A model generated the notes under the pieces. The model was not told where the DNA came from. It was given only the letters and a program-made list of their open reading frames with translations, and did no database searches. A program made the position numbers and the translations under genes. Positions 16,467 to 24,158 of a DNA stretch of 56,442 bases are shown one piece after another. Location of the stretch: IMG/VR virus record IMGVR_UViG_3300022866_000008, positions 1 through 56,442 of that record. One strand, 5' to 3'. Source of the DNA: a virus. Every line of letters begins with the position of its first letter. The stretch's first letter is position 1.

Positions 16467-17069
16467 AGCGGCCTGCTTGTACAATGCGTCAATAGTATGA
16501 TTGTTGTCTAGAACAGCGTCAAAGTCTGTGCCCACCCATGCTGTTTCACTAGCATGAATTTTTCGCATCTTTAATTCTTGAATTGCATAATTGCGGCCTG
16601 TGTTTGCGTCGAGAGCCACTTGATACCAATCAGGTAATTCTCCACGTTGTACCCAGACAATCTTACCACCTGCATTTCGAATACTTTGAATTTCATTAGG
16701 AAATCTACAATCACTAATTACTACATTATCTTTACTTAGACGGAGTTTGTTTTCCAAGCTAGCGATCCAGATATCGTCATGGAATGTTTTGCGGCATACT
16801 TCTGTACCCCAATATTGGAGAACCCAACGAGGAGTTAGTGTAGGCATTGCTAGGCGAGTTGCCCACCACGGATCTACTTGTTCTCGCCATTCGCGAGCTT
16901 CCTTAGTACGACCTTCTAGCATAGTTCGGTCCCAACCAAATACTGCTGCCACTGCATCTTTAAGAGTTGATGCAAAGCTCTCTCTACGATACCGATGAAA
17001 ATTTACGAGATAATCCGCAACAGTATCTTTGCCGCTGCCTATAAATCCCACTACCCCAATTATAGCCAT
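16413..17069 (-). CDS. 1: Deoxynucleoside monophosphate kinase (gp1-like)
   Basis: The 218-residue protein begins with a P-loop GFIGSGKDT at residues 8-16 and has the LQYWGTEVCRK and VVISDCRFPNE segments typical of phage dNMP kinases (T4 gp1, 241 residues). It phosphorylates dNMPs, including modified ones in T4, to supply dNTPs for replication. It is driven by a perfect consensus sigma70 promoter with an AAAGGA ribosome site, so it is an early gene isolated among late genes. Its end overlaps the convergent HNH gene by 54 bases, which may be the scar of the HNH gene's arrival. Confidence 0.88.
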   Translation of the reverse strand: MAIIGVVGFIGSGKDTVADYLVNFHRYRRESFASTLKDAVAAVFGWDRTMLEGRTKEAREWREQVDPWWATRLAMPTLTPRWVLQYWGTEVCRKTFHDDIWIASLENKLRLSKDNVVISDCRFPNEIQSIRNAGGKIVWVQRGELPDWYQVALDANTGRNYAIQELKMRKIHASETAWVGTDFDAVLDNNHTIDALYKQAASIVSDEVTLLPGNSFFA

Positions 17070-17088
17070 AAGTTTTTTCCTTTTTCAT

Positions 17089-17117
17089 ATTATATTACAC
17101 TTTTATATACTTGTCAA
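17089..17117 (-). promoter_or_regulatory. Perfect sigma70 promoter for dNMP kinase
   Basis: TTGACA (17112-17117), 17-base spacer, TATAAT (17089-17094) on the minus strand, 20 bases upstream of the ATG at 17069. Both hexamers match the consensus exactly. Confidence 0.9.
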
Positions 17118-17124
17118 CCATAAT

Positions 17125-17132
17125 TATAAATA
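17125..17132 (+). promoter_or_regulatory. Perfect T4-type late promoter before the GIY-YIG remnant
   Basis: The plus strand has TATAAATA, identical to the T4 late consensus, seven bases before the ATG at 17140. It survives although its gene is truncated. Confidence 0.65.
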
Positions 17133-17139
17133 CAAAGTC

Positions 17140-17265
17140 ATGAAAGATTACCAATCTCAAGCATTTGTTTATAAATGGAAGCATATACCAACTAGTATGT
17201 GGTATATCGGATCACGAACTGCAAAAAATTGTCATCTTAACGATGGATTGCTAACAGCAGTATAG
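17140..17265 (+). pseudogene. Truncated GIY-YIG homing endonuclease, N-terminal remnant
   Basis: The 41-residue frame reads FVYKW...MWYIGSRTAKNCHLNDG and then stops after LLTAV. Intact phage GIY-YIG proteins of this type begin the same way and continue after NDG with a YICSS-like segment, so only the first third of the nuclease domain remains and the catalytic Arg/Glu region is gone. A perfect late promoter precedes it. Its tail overlaps, antisense, the end of the 34-residue remnant at 17232-17336, so the breakpoint lies near 17248. The ATG at 17140 is chosen over upstream starts because it follows the late promoter and begins the recognisable domain. Confidence 0.7.
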
Positions 17266-17336
17266 ATGTCAGCGCTGTTAATCAGCGTTCTACCAGTTGT
17301 GGGCCTTTCTAAGAACCCGCATACACCTATAATCAT
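17232..17336 (-). pseudogene. Truncated P-loop (kinase-like) gene start with intact promoter
   Basis: A 34-codon frame begins MIIGVCGF, like the first strand and start of the P-loop in the nearby kinase (MAIIGVVGF), but the GxxGxGK loop is replaced by LERPTTGRT and the frame soon ends. An AGGAG site 7 bases before the ATG and a near-consensus sigma70 promoter remain. I infer the start of a second nucleotide kinase or related P-loop gene cut by recombination with the GIY-YIG gene, leaving two 5' ends facing each other. A hairpin-forming CGCTG-ATTAA-CAGCG lies within the frame. It could instead be a functional leader peptide. Confidence 0.45.
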
Positions 17337-17355
17337 AACTATCTCCTATACGACA

Positions 17356-17384
17356 ATTATACTATAATAATGATATAGGGTCAA
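17356..17384 (-). promoter_or_regulatory. Near-consensus sigma70 promoter before the P-loop stub
   Basis: TTGACC (17379-17384), 17-base spacer, TATAAT (17356-17361) on the minus strand, followed by AGGAG and the ATG at 17336. It could also feed dNMP kinase downstream. Confidence 0.8.
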
Positions 17385-17385
17385 C

Positions 17386-17724
17386 CTATCTATAAGGTTT
17401 TGGTTGTTTTGGTTTGTTAGTGTTCAATCTATTAGCTAATACACTTGCAGTATTGATAGATTTAGTTCTTTGAGTTCTTCTAGCTGCTTGAGGAGCAGTA
17501 CGTGCTCTAGTAGTTTTCATCTTCTGGGCCTGTGCCATATCCATAGGCTGGTGGCATTTTGATGGATGACTAACTTGTCGGCTCTTCCTTGGTCCTGATG
17601 AACAACGGAATTTTAATTTAGTTGTGCCGCCACGAGCAGTGTGCTTGCCAACACCCCAAACCATTTTAGCAGTTTCAGTATATAACTCTTCGTCATCTTC
17701 AAAAATAAATTCATTAGCTTTCAT
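17386..17724 (-). CDS. Basic conserved protein near neck genes, unknown
   Basis: The 112-residue protein starts MKANEFIFEDDEELY and turns strongly basic, with a KLKFRCSSGPRKSRQVSHP segment and Arg/Lys/Thr-rich C-terminus. I chose the ATG at 17724 because it overlaps the gp13 stop as TAATG; an upstream ATG at 17745 would begin within gp13. The basic C-terminus suggests nucleic-acid or acidic-protein contact. Similar short basic proteins sit near neck genes in aquatic T4-like phages, but I cannot name a function. Confidence 0.65.
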   Translation of the reverse strand: MKANEFIFEDDEELYTETAKMVWGVGKHTARGGTTKLKFRCSSGPRKSRQVSHPSKCHQPMDMAQAQKMKTTRARTAPQAARRTQRTKSINTASVLANRLNTNKPKQPKPYR

Positions 17725-18479
17725 TATCCGATCACCCATCCCCAACCTTGTGTAGTAATACCAGTCTTAAGGTCTTCACTTAGTCTATCCATATCAGATT
17801 GTCCTTCAGCTTTCATTGCTGCCCCGTTAAGCGCTGTGCCGCCCTGCGGACCTGCAATGCTGGCAAACTTTTCACGGGCTTGACCAAGCATCATTTTGCA
17901 ATTAGCAAGGGTGTAATCTTTAATCCATTGTCCTGCATACGTATCTTCGATAATTGCGTGATCAGGTTTGACGTTATAAACCAACAACATAACTGACTCT
18001 TGAGTGCGAGGACGTTGATGAATTGTTAGTTTACGGTTTTGTGGATTCCAATTAAAGTTAATAAAAGATCCAAACATCTTACCAACCATTTCTTGATAGC
18101 CTGCAAACAGTTCGTATGTTGCTAGCCCACCCATGTTTGTTGATGATAACAAATAGGTATTTGTGTAGGCTAAGTTAAACGGTTCAAATACGGTACCGCC
18201 GCTTCCTCCGCCTGTGCGCGAACCAATAGTTCTACGATAAATCTGTCGGACAACCTGTATTTCTTTTGGCAAAATATACTCGTTTTGATCTTCTTCAAGA
18301 TTCAAAAAGATGTAACTTTCTTCAACAGCATTATCTGCACGTTGTCGAAATACTGCTAAACTGCGTGTTAGCGCAGTTTCGTAATGGATAGGATCTAGCT
18401 CTATATCAATCATGCCGTCACCCAGCATGGCTTTACAGTAGTCGTAAACGCTTTGTTTGGTAATATCTATTTGGCTCAT
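17724..18479 (-). CDS. 13: Neck protein gp13
   Basis: The 251-residue protein (T4 gp13 has 309) has the family pattern: an N-terminal TKQSVYDYCKAMLGD helix, IELDPIHYETALTRSLAVFRQRAD, a YILPKEIQVVRQIYRR core and a closing helix (KDYTLANCKMMLGQAREKF). gp13 sits under the portal, seals the packaged head and attaches gp14. The start lacks a Shine-Dalgarno sequence; GATAAATA ends five bases before the ATG. It is divergent from gp14 across 30 bases, whereas in T4 genes 13 and 14 are co-directional. Confidence 0.88.
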   Translation of the reverse strand: MSQIDITKQSVYDYCKAMLGDGMIDIELDPIHYETALTRSLAVFRQRADNAVEESYIFLNLEEDQNEYILPKEIQVVRQIYRRTIGSRTGGGSGGTVFEPFNLAYTNTYLLSSTNMGGLATYELFAGYQEMVGKMFGSFINFNWNPQNRKLTIHQRPRTQESVMLLVYNVKPDHAIIEDTYAGQWIKDYTLANCKMMLGQAREKFASIAGPQGGTALNGAAMKAEGQSDMDRLSEDLKTGITTQGWGWVIG

Positions 18480-18484
18480 ACAAG

Positions 18485-18505
18485 TATTTATCGTTACGGT
18501 AAATA
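18485..18505. promoter_or_regulatory. Back-to-back late promoters for gp13 and gp14
   Basis: Within 21 bases there is GATAAATA on the minus strand (18485-18492, five bases from the gp13 ATG) and GGTAAATA on the plus strand (18498-18505, four bases from the gp14 ATG). Only five bases separate them. Neither gene has a Shine-Dalgarno sequence. Confidence 0.65.
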
Positions 18506-18509
18506 TAGT

Positions 18510-19775
18510 ATGCCAAGATTAAGCCTCTACCGCGCCCAAAAGGGCAATGATTTTAAATTCATCGATAAAACCGTTTGGGAAATGTTCCAAGTCGGCGGAG
18601 TCGATGTACTTGTTCACAAGTATATAGGACCTGGTTCTAGCAGTGAAGTTACTCCGACAACTCCTGCATATACCACAGACAATCCTTTACAAATACAAGA
18701 TTTACTATTCTTAGAAAATAGAGATCGTAAGTATGATCCGGATATATATAGGCTGCGAGGTGTTTATAATATTCAAGACATTGACTTTAACCTAAGTCAG
18801 TTTGGTCTATTTCTACAAAATGACACAGTATTCATGACGTTTCATATTAACGATACTGTCGAAAAACTTGGACGTAAAATTATGTCGGGCGATGTAATTG
18901 AGCTACCGCACTTAAAAGACGAGTATGCACTTAACGATTTGCAGTTTGCTCTAAAACGTTTTTACGTTGTTGAGGAAGTCAATCGTGCAGCGGAAGGATA
19001 TTCAGTAACTTGGTATCCGCACCTATATCGTGCTAAATGTAAACCACTAGTAGACAGTCAAGAATTTAAAGACATTCTCAACGGTCTCGCTGACGGAGAT
19101 GGTAACGATACTACCACTACCTTACGTGACATTATGTCTACGTATGAAAAAGAAATGCAGATTACCCAAGCAGTTCTTAACCAAGCAGAAGCAGATGCTC
19201 CTAAGAGCGGATACGATACTACTAAATTCTGGACTGTTCAACTGGATGAAAACGGAAATGCTGATCTAGTAACTGTTGACAATGAAACTATTGATGCTAG
19301 CTTGCAAACGCAGGCCACTGATGCTAATGGCAACTTGTTGTTTGATGCCAACAACGACCCAATATATGTTGGGCCAACAGCTAGCACAATGTTACAAACT
19401 GCCAAGGGCAATGGCTACCAAGGTTACCTAACAGGAGATGGCATTCCTTCAAACGGCGCGCCGTTTACTGCTGGCATTGCATTTCCACTGTCAGGCGTAG
19501 ACGGACAGTATTGCCTAAGAAAAGATTACATGCCTAACAGACTGTTTAGGTTCAACGGAACAAGATGGGTTAAGATGGAAGATATACAGCGTATGACTAT
19601 GAACAATCTAGGTGCTAGCGATACCGGAGTTGGCGATACATTTGAAGGTAAAGATGTTCGTCAAACACAGAAAGGTACATTTATTAACAATACAAATACA
19701 GCAGTCATCGACGGGCATACTGTTGAAGAGAAACAAAGCCTTAGCAAGGCGCTTAGACCACAGGCGGATGTATAA
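18510..19775 (+). CDS. 14: Neck protein gp14, enlarged
   Basis: The 421-residue protein (T4 gp14 has 256) starts MPRLSLYRAQKGNDFKF, matching the SLYR...NDFKF N-terminus of aquatic T4-like gp14. The body has the DPDIYRLRGVYNIQD and ALKRFYVVEEVNRA segments. An insertion near 333-360 ends in RLFRFNGTRWVKMED, a fibre-like module also found in gp15 and gp18. gp14 completes the neck with gp13. I chose the ATG at 18510 because it follows the late element and begins the conserved N-terminus. The stop overlaps the start of a homing endonuclease as TAATG. Confidence 0.85.
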   Translation: MPRLSLYRAQKGNDFKFIDKTVWEMFQVGGVDVLVHKYIGPGSSSEVTPTTPAYTTDNPLQIQDLLFLENRDRKYDPDIYRLRGVYNIQDIDFNLSQFGLFLQNDTVFMTFHINDTVEKLGRKIMSGDVIELPHLKDEYALNDLQFALKRFYVVEEVNRAAEGYSVTWYPHLYRAKCKPLVDSQEFKDILNGLADGDGNDTTTTLRDIMSTYEKEMQITQAVLNQAEADAPKSGYDTTKFWTVQLDENGNADLVTVDNETIDASLQTQATDANGNLLFDANNDPIYVGPTASTMLQTAKGNGYQGYLTGDGIPSNGAPFTAGIAFPLSGVDGQYCLRKDYMPNRLFRFNGTRWVKMEDIQRMTMNNLGASDTGVGDTFEGKDVRQTQKGTFINNTNTAVIDGHTVEEKQSLSKALRPQADV

Positions 19776-20323
19776 TGTATATCTATAAATTTATACATAC
19801 CGAAAGCGGAAGAGCGTATATAGGGCAAACTATACAAAATCCAAATCGGCGTCGGCTTGAACATATTGCCGATAGTAGGAATACTCCAAGAACATATCAC
19901 TTTCACAATGCTTTAAAAAAATACGGATCAGAATCATTTATATTTGAAGTTATTGCAGAAGCGAAATCTTTGGAAGAATTAAACTTGTTAGAGGAAAAAT
20001 ATGTGAATCAATACGATTCTATTAACAATGGGTTTAATATTCGACAAGCAGGTGGCAACAAGCTACATTCTGAAGAGAGTAAACAACGGATGAGTGATGC
20101 TCAAAAAGCTGCTCATTTACAGAGAAGATTAGAAGGAAGAGATAGCGGATGGAAAAGGAAAGATGGCGGGCCTATGAAAGGAAAAATCTGTTCCGAAGAA
20201 AATAAACAAAAAAAACGAGAAGCACATTTAAAAGCACAGCACTATACTGGAAAAACTTGGAAAGTTATAGATGGTAAAAGAGTGTGGTTAACTAAGGAGG
20301 CTGTGGCTAACGCTACTGTATAA
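19775..20323 (+). CDS. GIY-YIG homing endonuclease inserted between gp14 and gp15
   Basis: The 182-residue protein opens MYIYKFIHTESGRAYIGQTI, the GIY-YIG variant YIYKF...AYIGQT. RRRLEH with the catalytic Arg follows near 26-30 and a Glu near 70 (LNLLEEKYV), giving an apparently intact nuclease. The C-terminal half has two NUMOD3-type DNA-binding motifs (SEESKQRMSDAQKAA, SEENKQKKREAH) and a KTWKVIDGKRVW end. Its ATG overlaps the gp14 stop (TAATG) and its stop overlaps the damaged gp15 start (TAATC). This is classic intergenic homing between two essential tail genes. Confidence 0.9.
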   Translation: MYIYKFIHTESGRAYIGQTIQNPNRRRLEHIADSRNTPRTYHFHNALKKYGSESFIFEVIAEAKSLEELNLLEEKYVNQYDSINNGFNIRQAGGNKLHSEESKQRMSDAQKAAHLQRRLEGRDSGWKRKDGGPMKGKICSEENKQKKREAHLKAQHYTGKTWKVIDGKRVWLTKEAVANATV

Positions 20324-21753
20324 TCATCGACTATTTTTATGACGGACAAATAAGACGATATGTAACGCAATTCATGCGTGTGTTTATAGGATTTAAGTAT
20401 CAAGACGGAGAAGGCAATCAATTAAGTGTTCCGGTGCTGTACGGAGATATGACCAGGCAAGTTGCTAGTATTATTAAAGATAACAGCGAAAACAAAATGT
20501 CTACCGTTCCTCGCATTGCCTGTTATATCAGTGGCGTTGACATGGATATGAGTCGGATGAGTGATGCTACGTTTGTTAGTAAGGTTAATATTAGAGAACG
20601 TAGATATGACGATATCGACGGTACAATTGATTATCAAAATGCACAAGGCGGCAACTATACCGTCGAACGGCTAATGCCTACTCCGTTCACACTGTCTATG
20701 AAAGCAGACATCTGGACCAGTAACACTGATCAAAAGTTACAATTATTTGAACAGATTATGGTATTGTTTAATCCTAGTCTTGAGTTACAAACAACGGACA
20801 ACTATATTGATTGGACTAGTTTAAGCGTTCTAAATATAAAGACAACTAATTTTAGTTCTAGAACAATACCACAAGGCACTGACAGTGACATTGACATTTG
20901 TTCTGTTGAGTTCGATATGCCTATATGGTTATCTCCGCCAGCCAAGGTCAAGAAGTTAGGCGTGGTTAGATCAGTTATTGCTAATGTGTTCACAGAAGCC
21001 GGTGATATTGTTAATCTTGAAGATTTAGCATTTAATCGGGATAAGGGATCTTTCCAGACTAATCCGTTGCGCTTTCGTGTACTATTGTTTAAATCTAATA
21101 CTGGTAATATCAGTGATAATATTTACGATCTTACACTAGTCAATCCAGGTGCTGCTGTTATTGCACAAGGGTTAGATCAAAAAGCATTCAAGTTAGGTGA
21201 ACCAGTTGATTGGAATAGTTTGTTATCAGCTACCGGTGGGTTTAAAGCTGGAGACCATATTTTCTTTAAGCAGGCTAGCGGCTTTGACATGGTAGGCACA
21301 TTTGATATTAACCCTACTGATCCAACTATTCTAACTGTGTCGTTTGCAGACGATCCTAACCAAATTTCTAATACTGTTATTGCAGGCAAAACTTATGTAG
21401 ATGCAATCATTGATCCTTATAGATTCAATCCTGTTACTACATTTAACGGACAGGCAAATATACCTGAGATTAGATATCTAATGTTAGACGATGTCAATCC
21501 TAATAGTGCAAATGCAGATGGACCCGATGGCTGGAAGAATCTCGACCTTAGTGACCCAGTTATCAAAGCCAACAGTATTATTGAATGGAACGGCACTAAC
21601 TGGGTTGAAGTTTGGGATCCTGCTACTGCTACTGTTCCAACTTATATTCAAAACTATCGTACAGGTATCCAATATCGCTGGGACGGTACTCAATGGATGA
21701 AAGCATTTGAAGGCGAGTACGCTCCAGGATACTGGGGAATAGTTAACGGGTAA
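20323..21753 (+). CDS. 15: Tail completion and sheath stabiliser gp15, start codon altered
   Basis: The frame from 20323 reads (I)IDYFYDGQIRRYVTQFMRVF, which matches the T4 gp15 N-terminus (MFGYFYNSSFRRYATLMGDLF). No ATG, GTG or TTG exists before an ATG at 20374, which would remove 17 conserved residues. At 20323 the codon is ATC where TAATG coupling would be expected, so the homing endonuclease upstream seems to have cost gp15 its ATG. gp15 caps the contracted-ready sheath and links the tail to the neck. The 476-residue protein is longer than T4 (272), with two C-terminal EWNGTNWVE and YRWDGTQWMK modules at about 415-460. Either ATC or ATG 20374 is used. Confidence 0.8.
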   Translation: MIDYFYDGQIRRYVTQFMRVFIGFKYQDGEGNQLSVPVLYGDMTRQVASIIKDNSENKMSTVPRIACYISGVDMDMSRMSDATFVSKVNIRERRYDDIDGTIDYQNAQGGNYTVERLMPTPFTLSMKADIWTSNTDQKLQLFEQIMVLFNPSLELQTTDNYIDWTSLSVLNIKTTNFSSRTIPQGTDSDIDICSVEFDMPIWLSPPAKVKKLGVVRSVIANVFTEAGDIVNLEDLAFNRDKGSFQTNPLRFRVLLFKSNTGNISDNIYDLTLVNPGAAVIAQGLDQKAFKLGEPVDWNSLLSATGGFKAGDHIFFKQASGFDMVGTFDINPTDPTILTVSFADDPNQISNTVIAGKTYVDAIIDPYRFNPVTTFNGQANIPEIRYLMLDDVNPNSANADGPDGWKNLDLSDPVIKANSIIEWNGTNWVEVWDPATATVPTYIQNYRTGIQYRWDGTQWMKAFEGEYAPGYWGIVNG

Positions 21754-21765
21754 TAATTCTAAAGT

Positions 21766-24057
21766 TTAAAGAGTAGAGATAGTTTTAACAGTAATCAGCC
21801 CTACCATTGAGCCGTGTACGCTACACTGATATCGGTATCCACCTGATATGTCCGATGGTACTTTCCAATATAATGTTCCAGAAACCTTACCTTGTGCATT
21901 AGTTCCAGTTGATACTGTACCACCAGTTGATACATGAATTAATCCAGTATTATAATTTATACCGCCTGGTGTTTGTATTAGGAAAGGATGGCCGCTTACA
22001 TTTAAATTAAAAGCAATAGTCATTCCTGTAATTGCATATACTGTTGGGTTATCAGTAGATCCGTATTGATCAAATCTATATGCCGATGCTCCGTTATTTG
22101 TTACTAACAACATTGTCATTGCTGGTAAGTAGATTTGATCTATAGTTGCGCCGGCCGAATCGCTTAATCCTGTAAATGCAGTGGCTCCAGAGGCTACTGT
22201 ACTTGTAATAGTTACTGTGTCTGTACTCTCATTTGTAGTTATGCTAATACCTGTACCAGCGGAGATCGTTAACGTATCAGTAGCACTATCTGCTACTACA
22301 TCATTTTGTCCGGTAACTGCAATAGTTGCAAAAGCATTAGCAGAGCTAGAACTGTTAGTAATAGTCACAGTGTCTGTGCCTGCATCTGTAGTTATACTGA
22401 TACCGGTGCCAGCGACTAGTGTTAACGTATCAGTAGCTGAATCTGCTGCAACACTAGTCTGTCCTGCTACTGCTATTGTTGCAAAACTATCTGATTGTGC
22501 GCCACCGCCAGCTACGGTTGTCCAAGTATTATCGCCTCTCAAGAACGTGGTAGTATCTCTAGTTCCAGCAGTGCCTAACCTCAAAACTGGCACAGTACCA
22601 CTTGCTAAGTTACTAGCATTTAATGCTGTTAAGTTTATTCCGCTTACTACTGGAAGCGTAGCAGGGAATCTAGCATCTGGCATAGTACCACTTGCTAAGT
22701 TGCTAGCATTTAATGCTGTTAAGTTTACTCCGCTGGCAACAGGCAGCGTAGCAGGAAATCTAGCATTAGGAACTGTACCACTTGCTAAGTTGCTAGCATT
22801 TAATGCTGTTAGACTTGTTCCTATACCGCTGAATGATGTTGCTGATAATATTCCAGTATCGCTGATAGAAGCCAAACTAGTTTGTATAGATGTACCGGAT
22901 ACACCGTTGTACCGGACAAGGTTGTTATCTGCATAGCCGCCATTTACTGAGCTAACATCGCCGGCGCCGCTACCTGTAGGACCAGGAGGGCCTTCATCGC
23001 CTTGCGGCCCTACTAACGTTGCTGTGCTTTGTCTACTACCGTCCCCAAATACGATTTCGCTGCCTATTTCCACATCTGCTGAAAAACTTACATCGGTTAA
23101 AAAGGATATACTGCTGCCTGTTGACAAATCTATAGTGTTAGTAGAGAAAATTAAGTCGCCTGCGGCAGCAGAAGAATTTATAGTAACTACTCCTTGATTA
23201 GTAGTTAGTGTGATTCCGGTACCTGCAGTAATGCTTAACACTCCTGTATTAGATACCGTAAATGCACCTGCGGTTTCAGAAACTGCAATCCCTGCGGCTG
23301 CTTGAATATCTAATACACCTGTATTAGTCACAGTAGTTACATTATCAACTACTGCTACAGAAATGCCACTACCTGGGGTTATATTAGCAATTCCACCTGA
23401 TCCTGGATCTGCTACTGATATGGCATTTCCCATAACTAAATGGTTAGAACACCAATAGTAAAGAGTCGCTGGTGTTGAGTTGGTTATTGTTATCCAAACT
23501 TGTCTAGAGGTGGCTGAGTTGAACGCTGAACTATTATATACAGTCTCAGTTACAGTAAGCCCATTAAGAAAATATCTTACGTTGGACAAATAACGTGTGC
23601 CGCCGCCCAACGATCCACTTAAATTGTCATCGGAAAAATTCAAAGGATGAGGATTAGGAGTAGAGTTGGTAGCATTTGGAAAGTATACATTAGTAGCATC
23701 GCCTTGATCAAATACATAAGTGTATCCTACTACAAGAGTTGGACTTGCACGATAAATATTGTTAAGATTGTATTTGTTTCCCGCGTCGGCCTCCTGTGGT
23801 CCAGTAACAGTTACTGTATAAACAACAGTTGACACTCTAGATTCTACAGATTTTTTTCTAAATCCTATATTATCTATATTAGAAAGATCAGCCTTAGCAA
23901 GCGAAATTCCGCCTGTCAGATCACCATCAAATAATCTAAGTGTATTTGAATCTCTATCGTAAAAAATTTCTCCCCTGCTCCCAACTTTCCTGTCTAGAAA
24001 GTCAGATTCTCTAGGAATAATTCTTACGCTGTTTAGTATAGGTGCTTTGTTTGACAT
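21766..24057 (-). CDS. Tail fibre-like protein with two cupredoxin-like domains and collagen-like segment
   Basis: This is a 763-residue virion protein. The N-terminus (SNKAPILNSVRIIPRESDFL) is a fibre attachment-like region. A cupredoxin-like domain follows at about 75-215 with possible copper ligands H137, C203, H206 and M209 (CSNHLVM). Beta repeats, a collagen-like GPQGDEGPPGPTG near 350, three 30-residue LTALNASNLASGT repeats near 415-485 and two SATDTL repeats come next. A second cupredoxin-like domain ends the protein with H690, C745, H748 and M751 (CSVHGSM). The start is ATG at 24057; an upstream TTG is less likely. AATAAATA lies at 24078-24085. The gene is convergent with gp15. A role in host surface or metal binding is inferred. 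Confidence 0.75.
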   Translation of the reverse strand: MSNKAPILNSVRIIPRESDFLDRKVGSRGEIFYDRDSNTLRLFDGDLTGGISLAKADLSNIDNIGFRKKSVESRVSTVVYTVTVTGPQEADAGNKYNLNNIYRASPTLVVGYTYVFDQGDATNVYFPNATNSTPNPHPLNFSDDNLSGSLGGGTRYLSNVRYFLNGLTVTETVYNSSAFNSATSRQVWITITNSTPATLYYWCSNHLVMGNAISVADPGSGGIANITPGSGISVAVVDNVTTVTNTGVLDIQAAAGIAVSETAGAFTVSNTGVLSITAGTGITLTTNQGVVTINSSAAAGDLIFSTNTIDLSTGSSISFLTDVSFSADVEIGSEIVFGDGSRQSTATLVGPQGDEGPPGPTGSGAGDVSSVNGGYADNNLVRYNGVSGTSIQTSLASISDTGILSATSFSGIGTSLTALNASNLASGTVPNARFPATLPVASGVNLTALNASNLASGTMPDARFPATLPVVSGINLTALNASNLASGTVPVLRLGTAGTRDTTTFLRGDNTWTTVAGGGAQSDSFATIAVAGQTSVAADSATDTLTLVAGTGISITTDAGTDTVTITNSSSSANAFATIAVTGQNDVVADSATDTLTISAGTGISITTNESTDTVTITSTVASGATAFTGLSDSAGATIDQIYLPAMTMLLVTNNGASAYRFDQYGSTDNPTVYAITGMTIAFNLNVSGHPFLIQTPGGINYNTGLIHVSTGGTVSTGTNAQGKVSGTLYWKVPSDISGGYRYQCSVHGSMVGLITVKTISTL
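22591..22816. repeat. Three in-frame 90-base repeats in the fibre gene
   Basis: Near-identical copies of an about 40-base core (CTTGCTAAGT...TAATGCTGTTA) start at 22601, 22691 and 22781, an exact 90-base period encoding 30-residue units. Such repeats can expand or contract by recombination and so vary fibre length. Confidence 0.8.
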
Positions 24058-24077
24058 GTATAATTCCCGTATCAATA

Positions 24078-24085
24078 TATTTATT
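24078..24085 (-). promoter_or_regulatory. Late promoter element for the cupredoxin fibre gene
   Basis: The minus strand reads AATAAATA 20 bases before the ATG at 24057, with a weak GGGA in the leader. Confidence 0.5.
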
Positions 24086-24158
24086 CATAATACAACATAG
24101 AATTGTGTGCCAATACTGGGGTAGTTACCATTATACTATAGGGTAGTTAACTGCTAAC

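Noticed and set aside
20293-20300. TAAGGAGG inside the GIY-YIG gene as a ribosome site for gp15
   Set aside because: It lies about 23 bases before the expected gp15 start, no in-frame start codon is at a normal distance, and the bases are explained by Lys-Glu-Ala codons of the endonuclease.
22181-22936. 251-codon open frame on the plus strand opposite the cupredoxin fibre
   Set aside because: It mirrors repetitive Thr/Val/Gly-rich fibre codons, has no ribosome site or promoter, and the minus-strand protein is clearly the real one.
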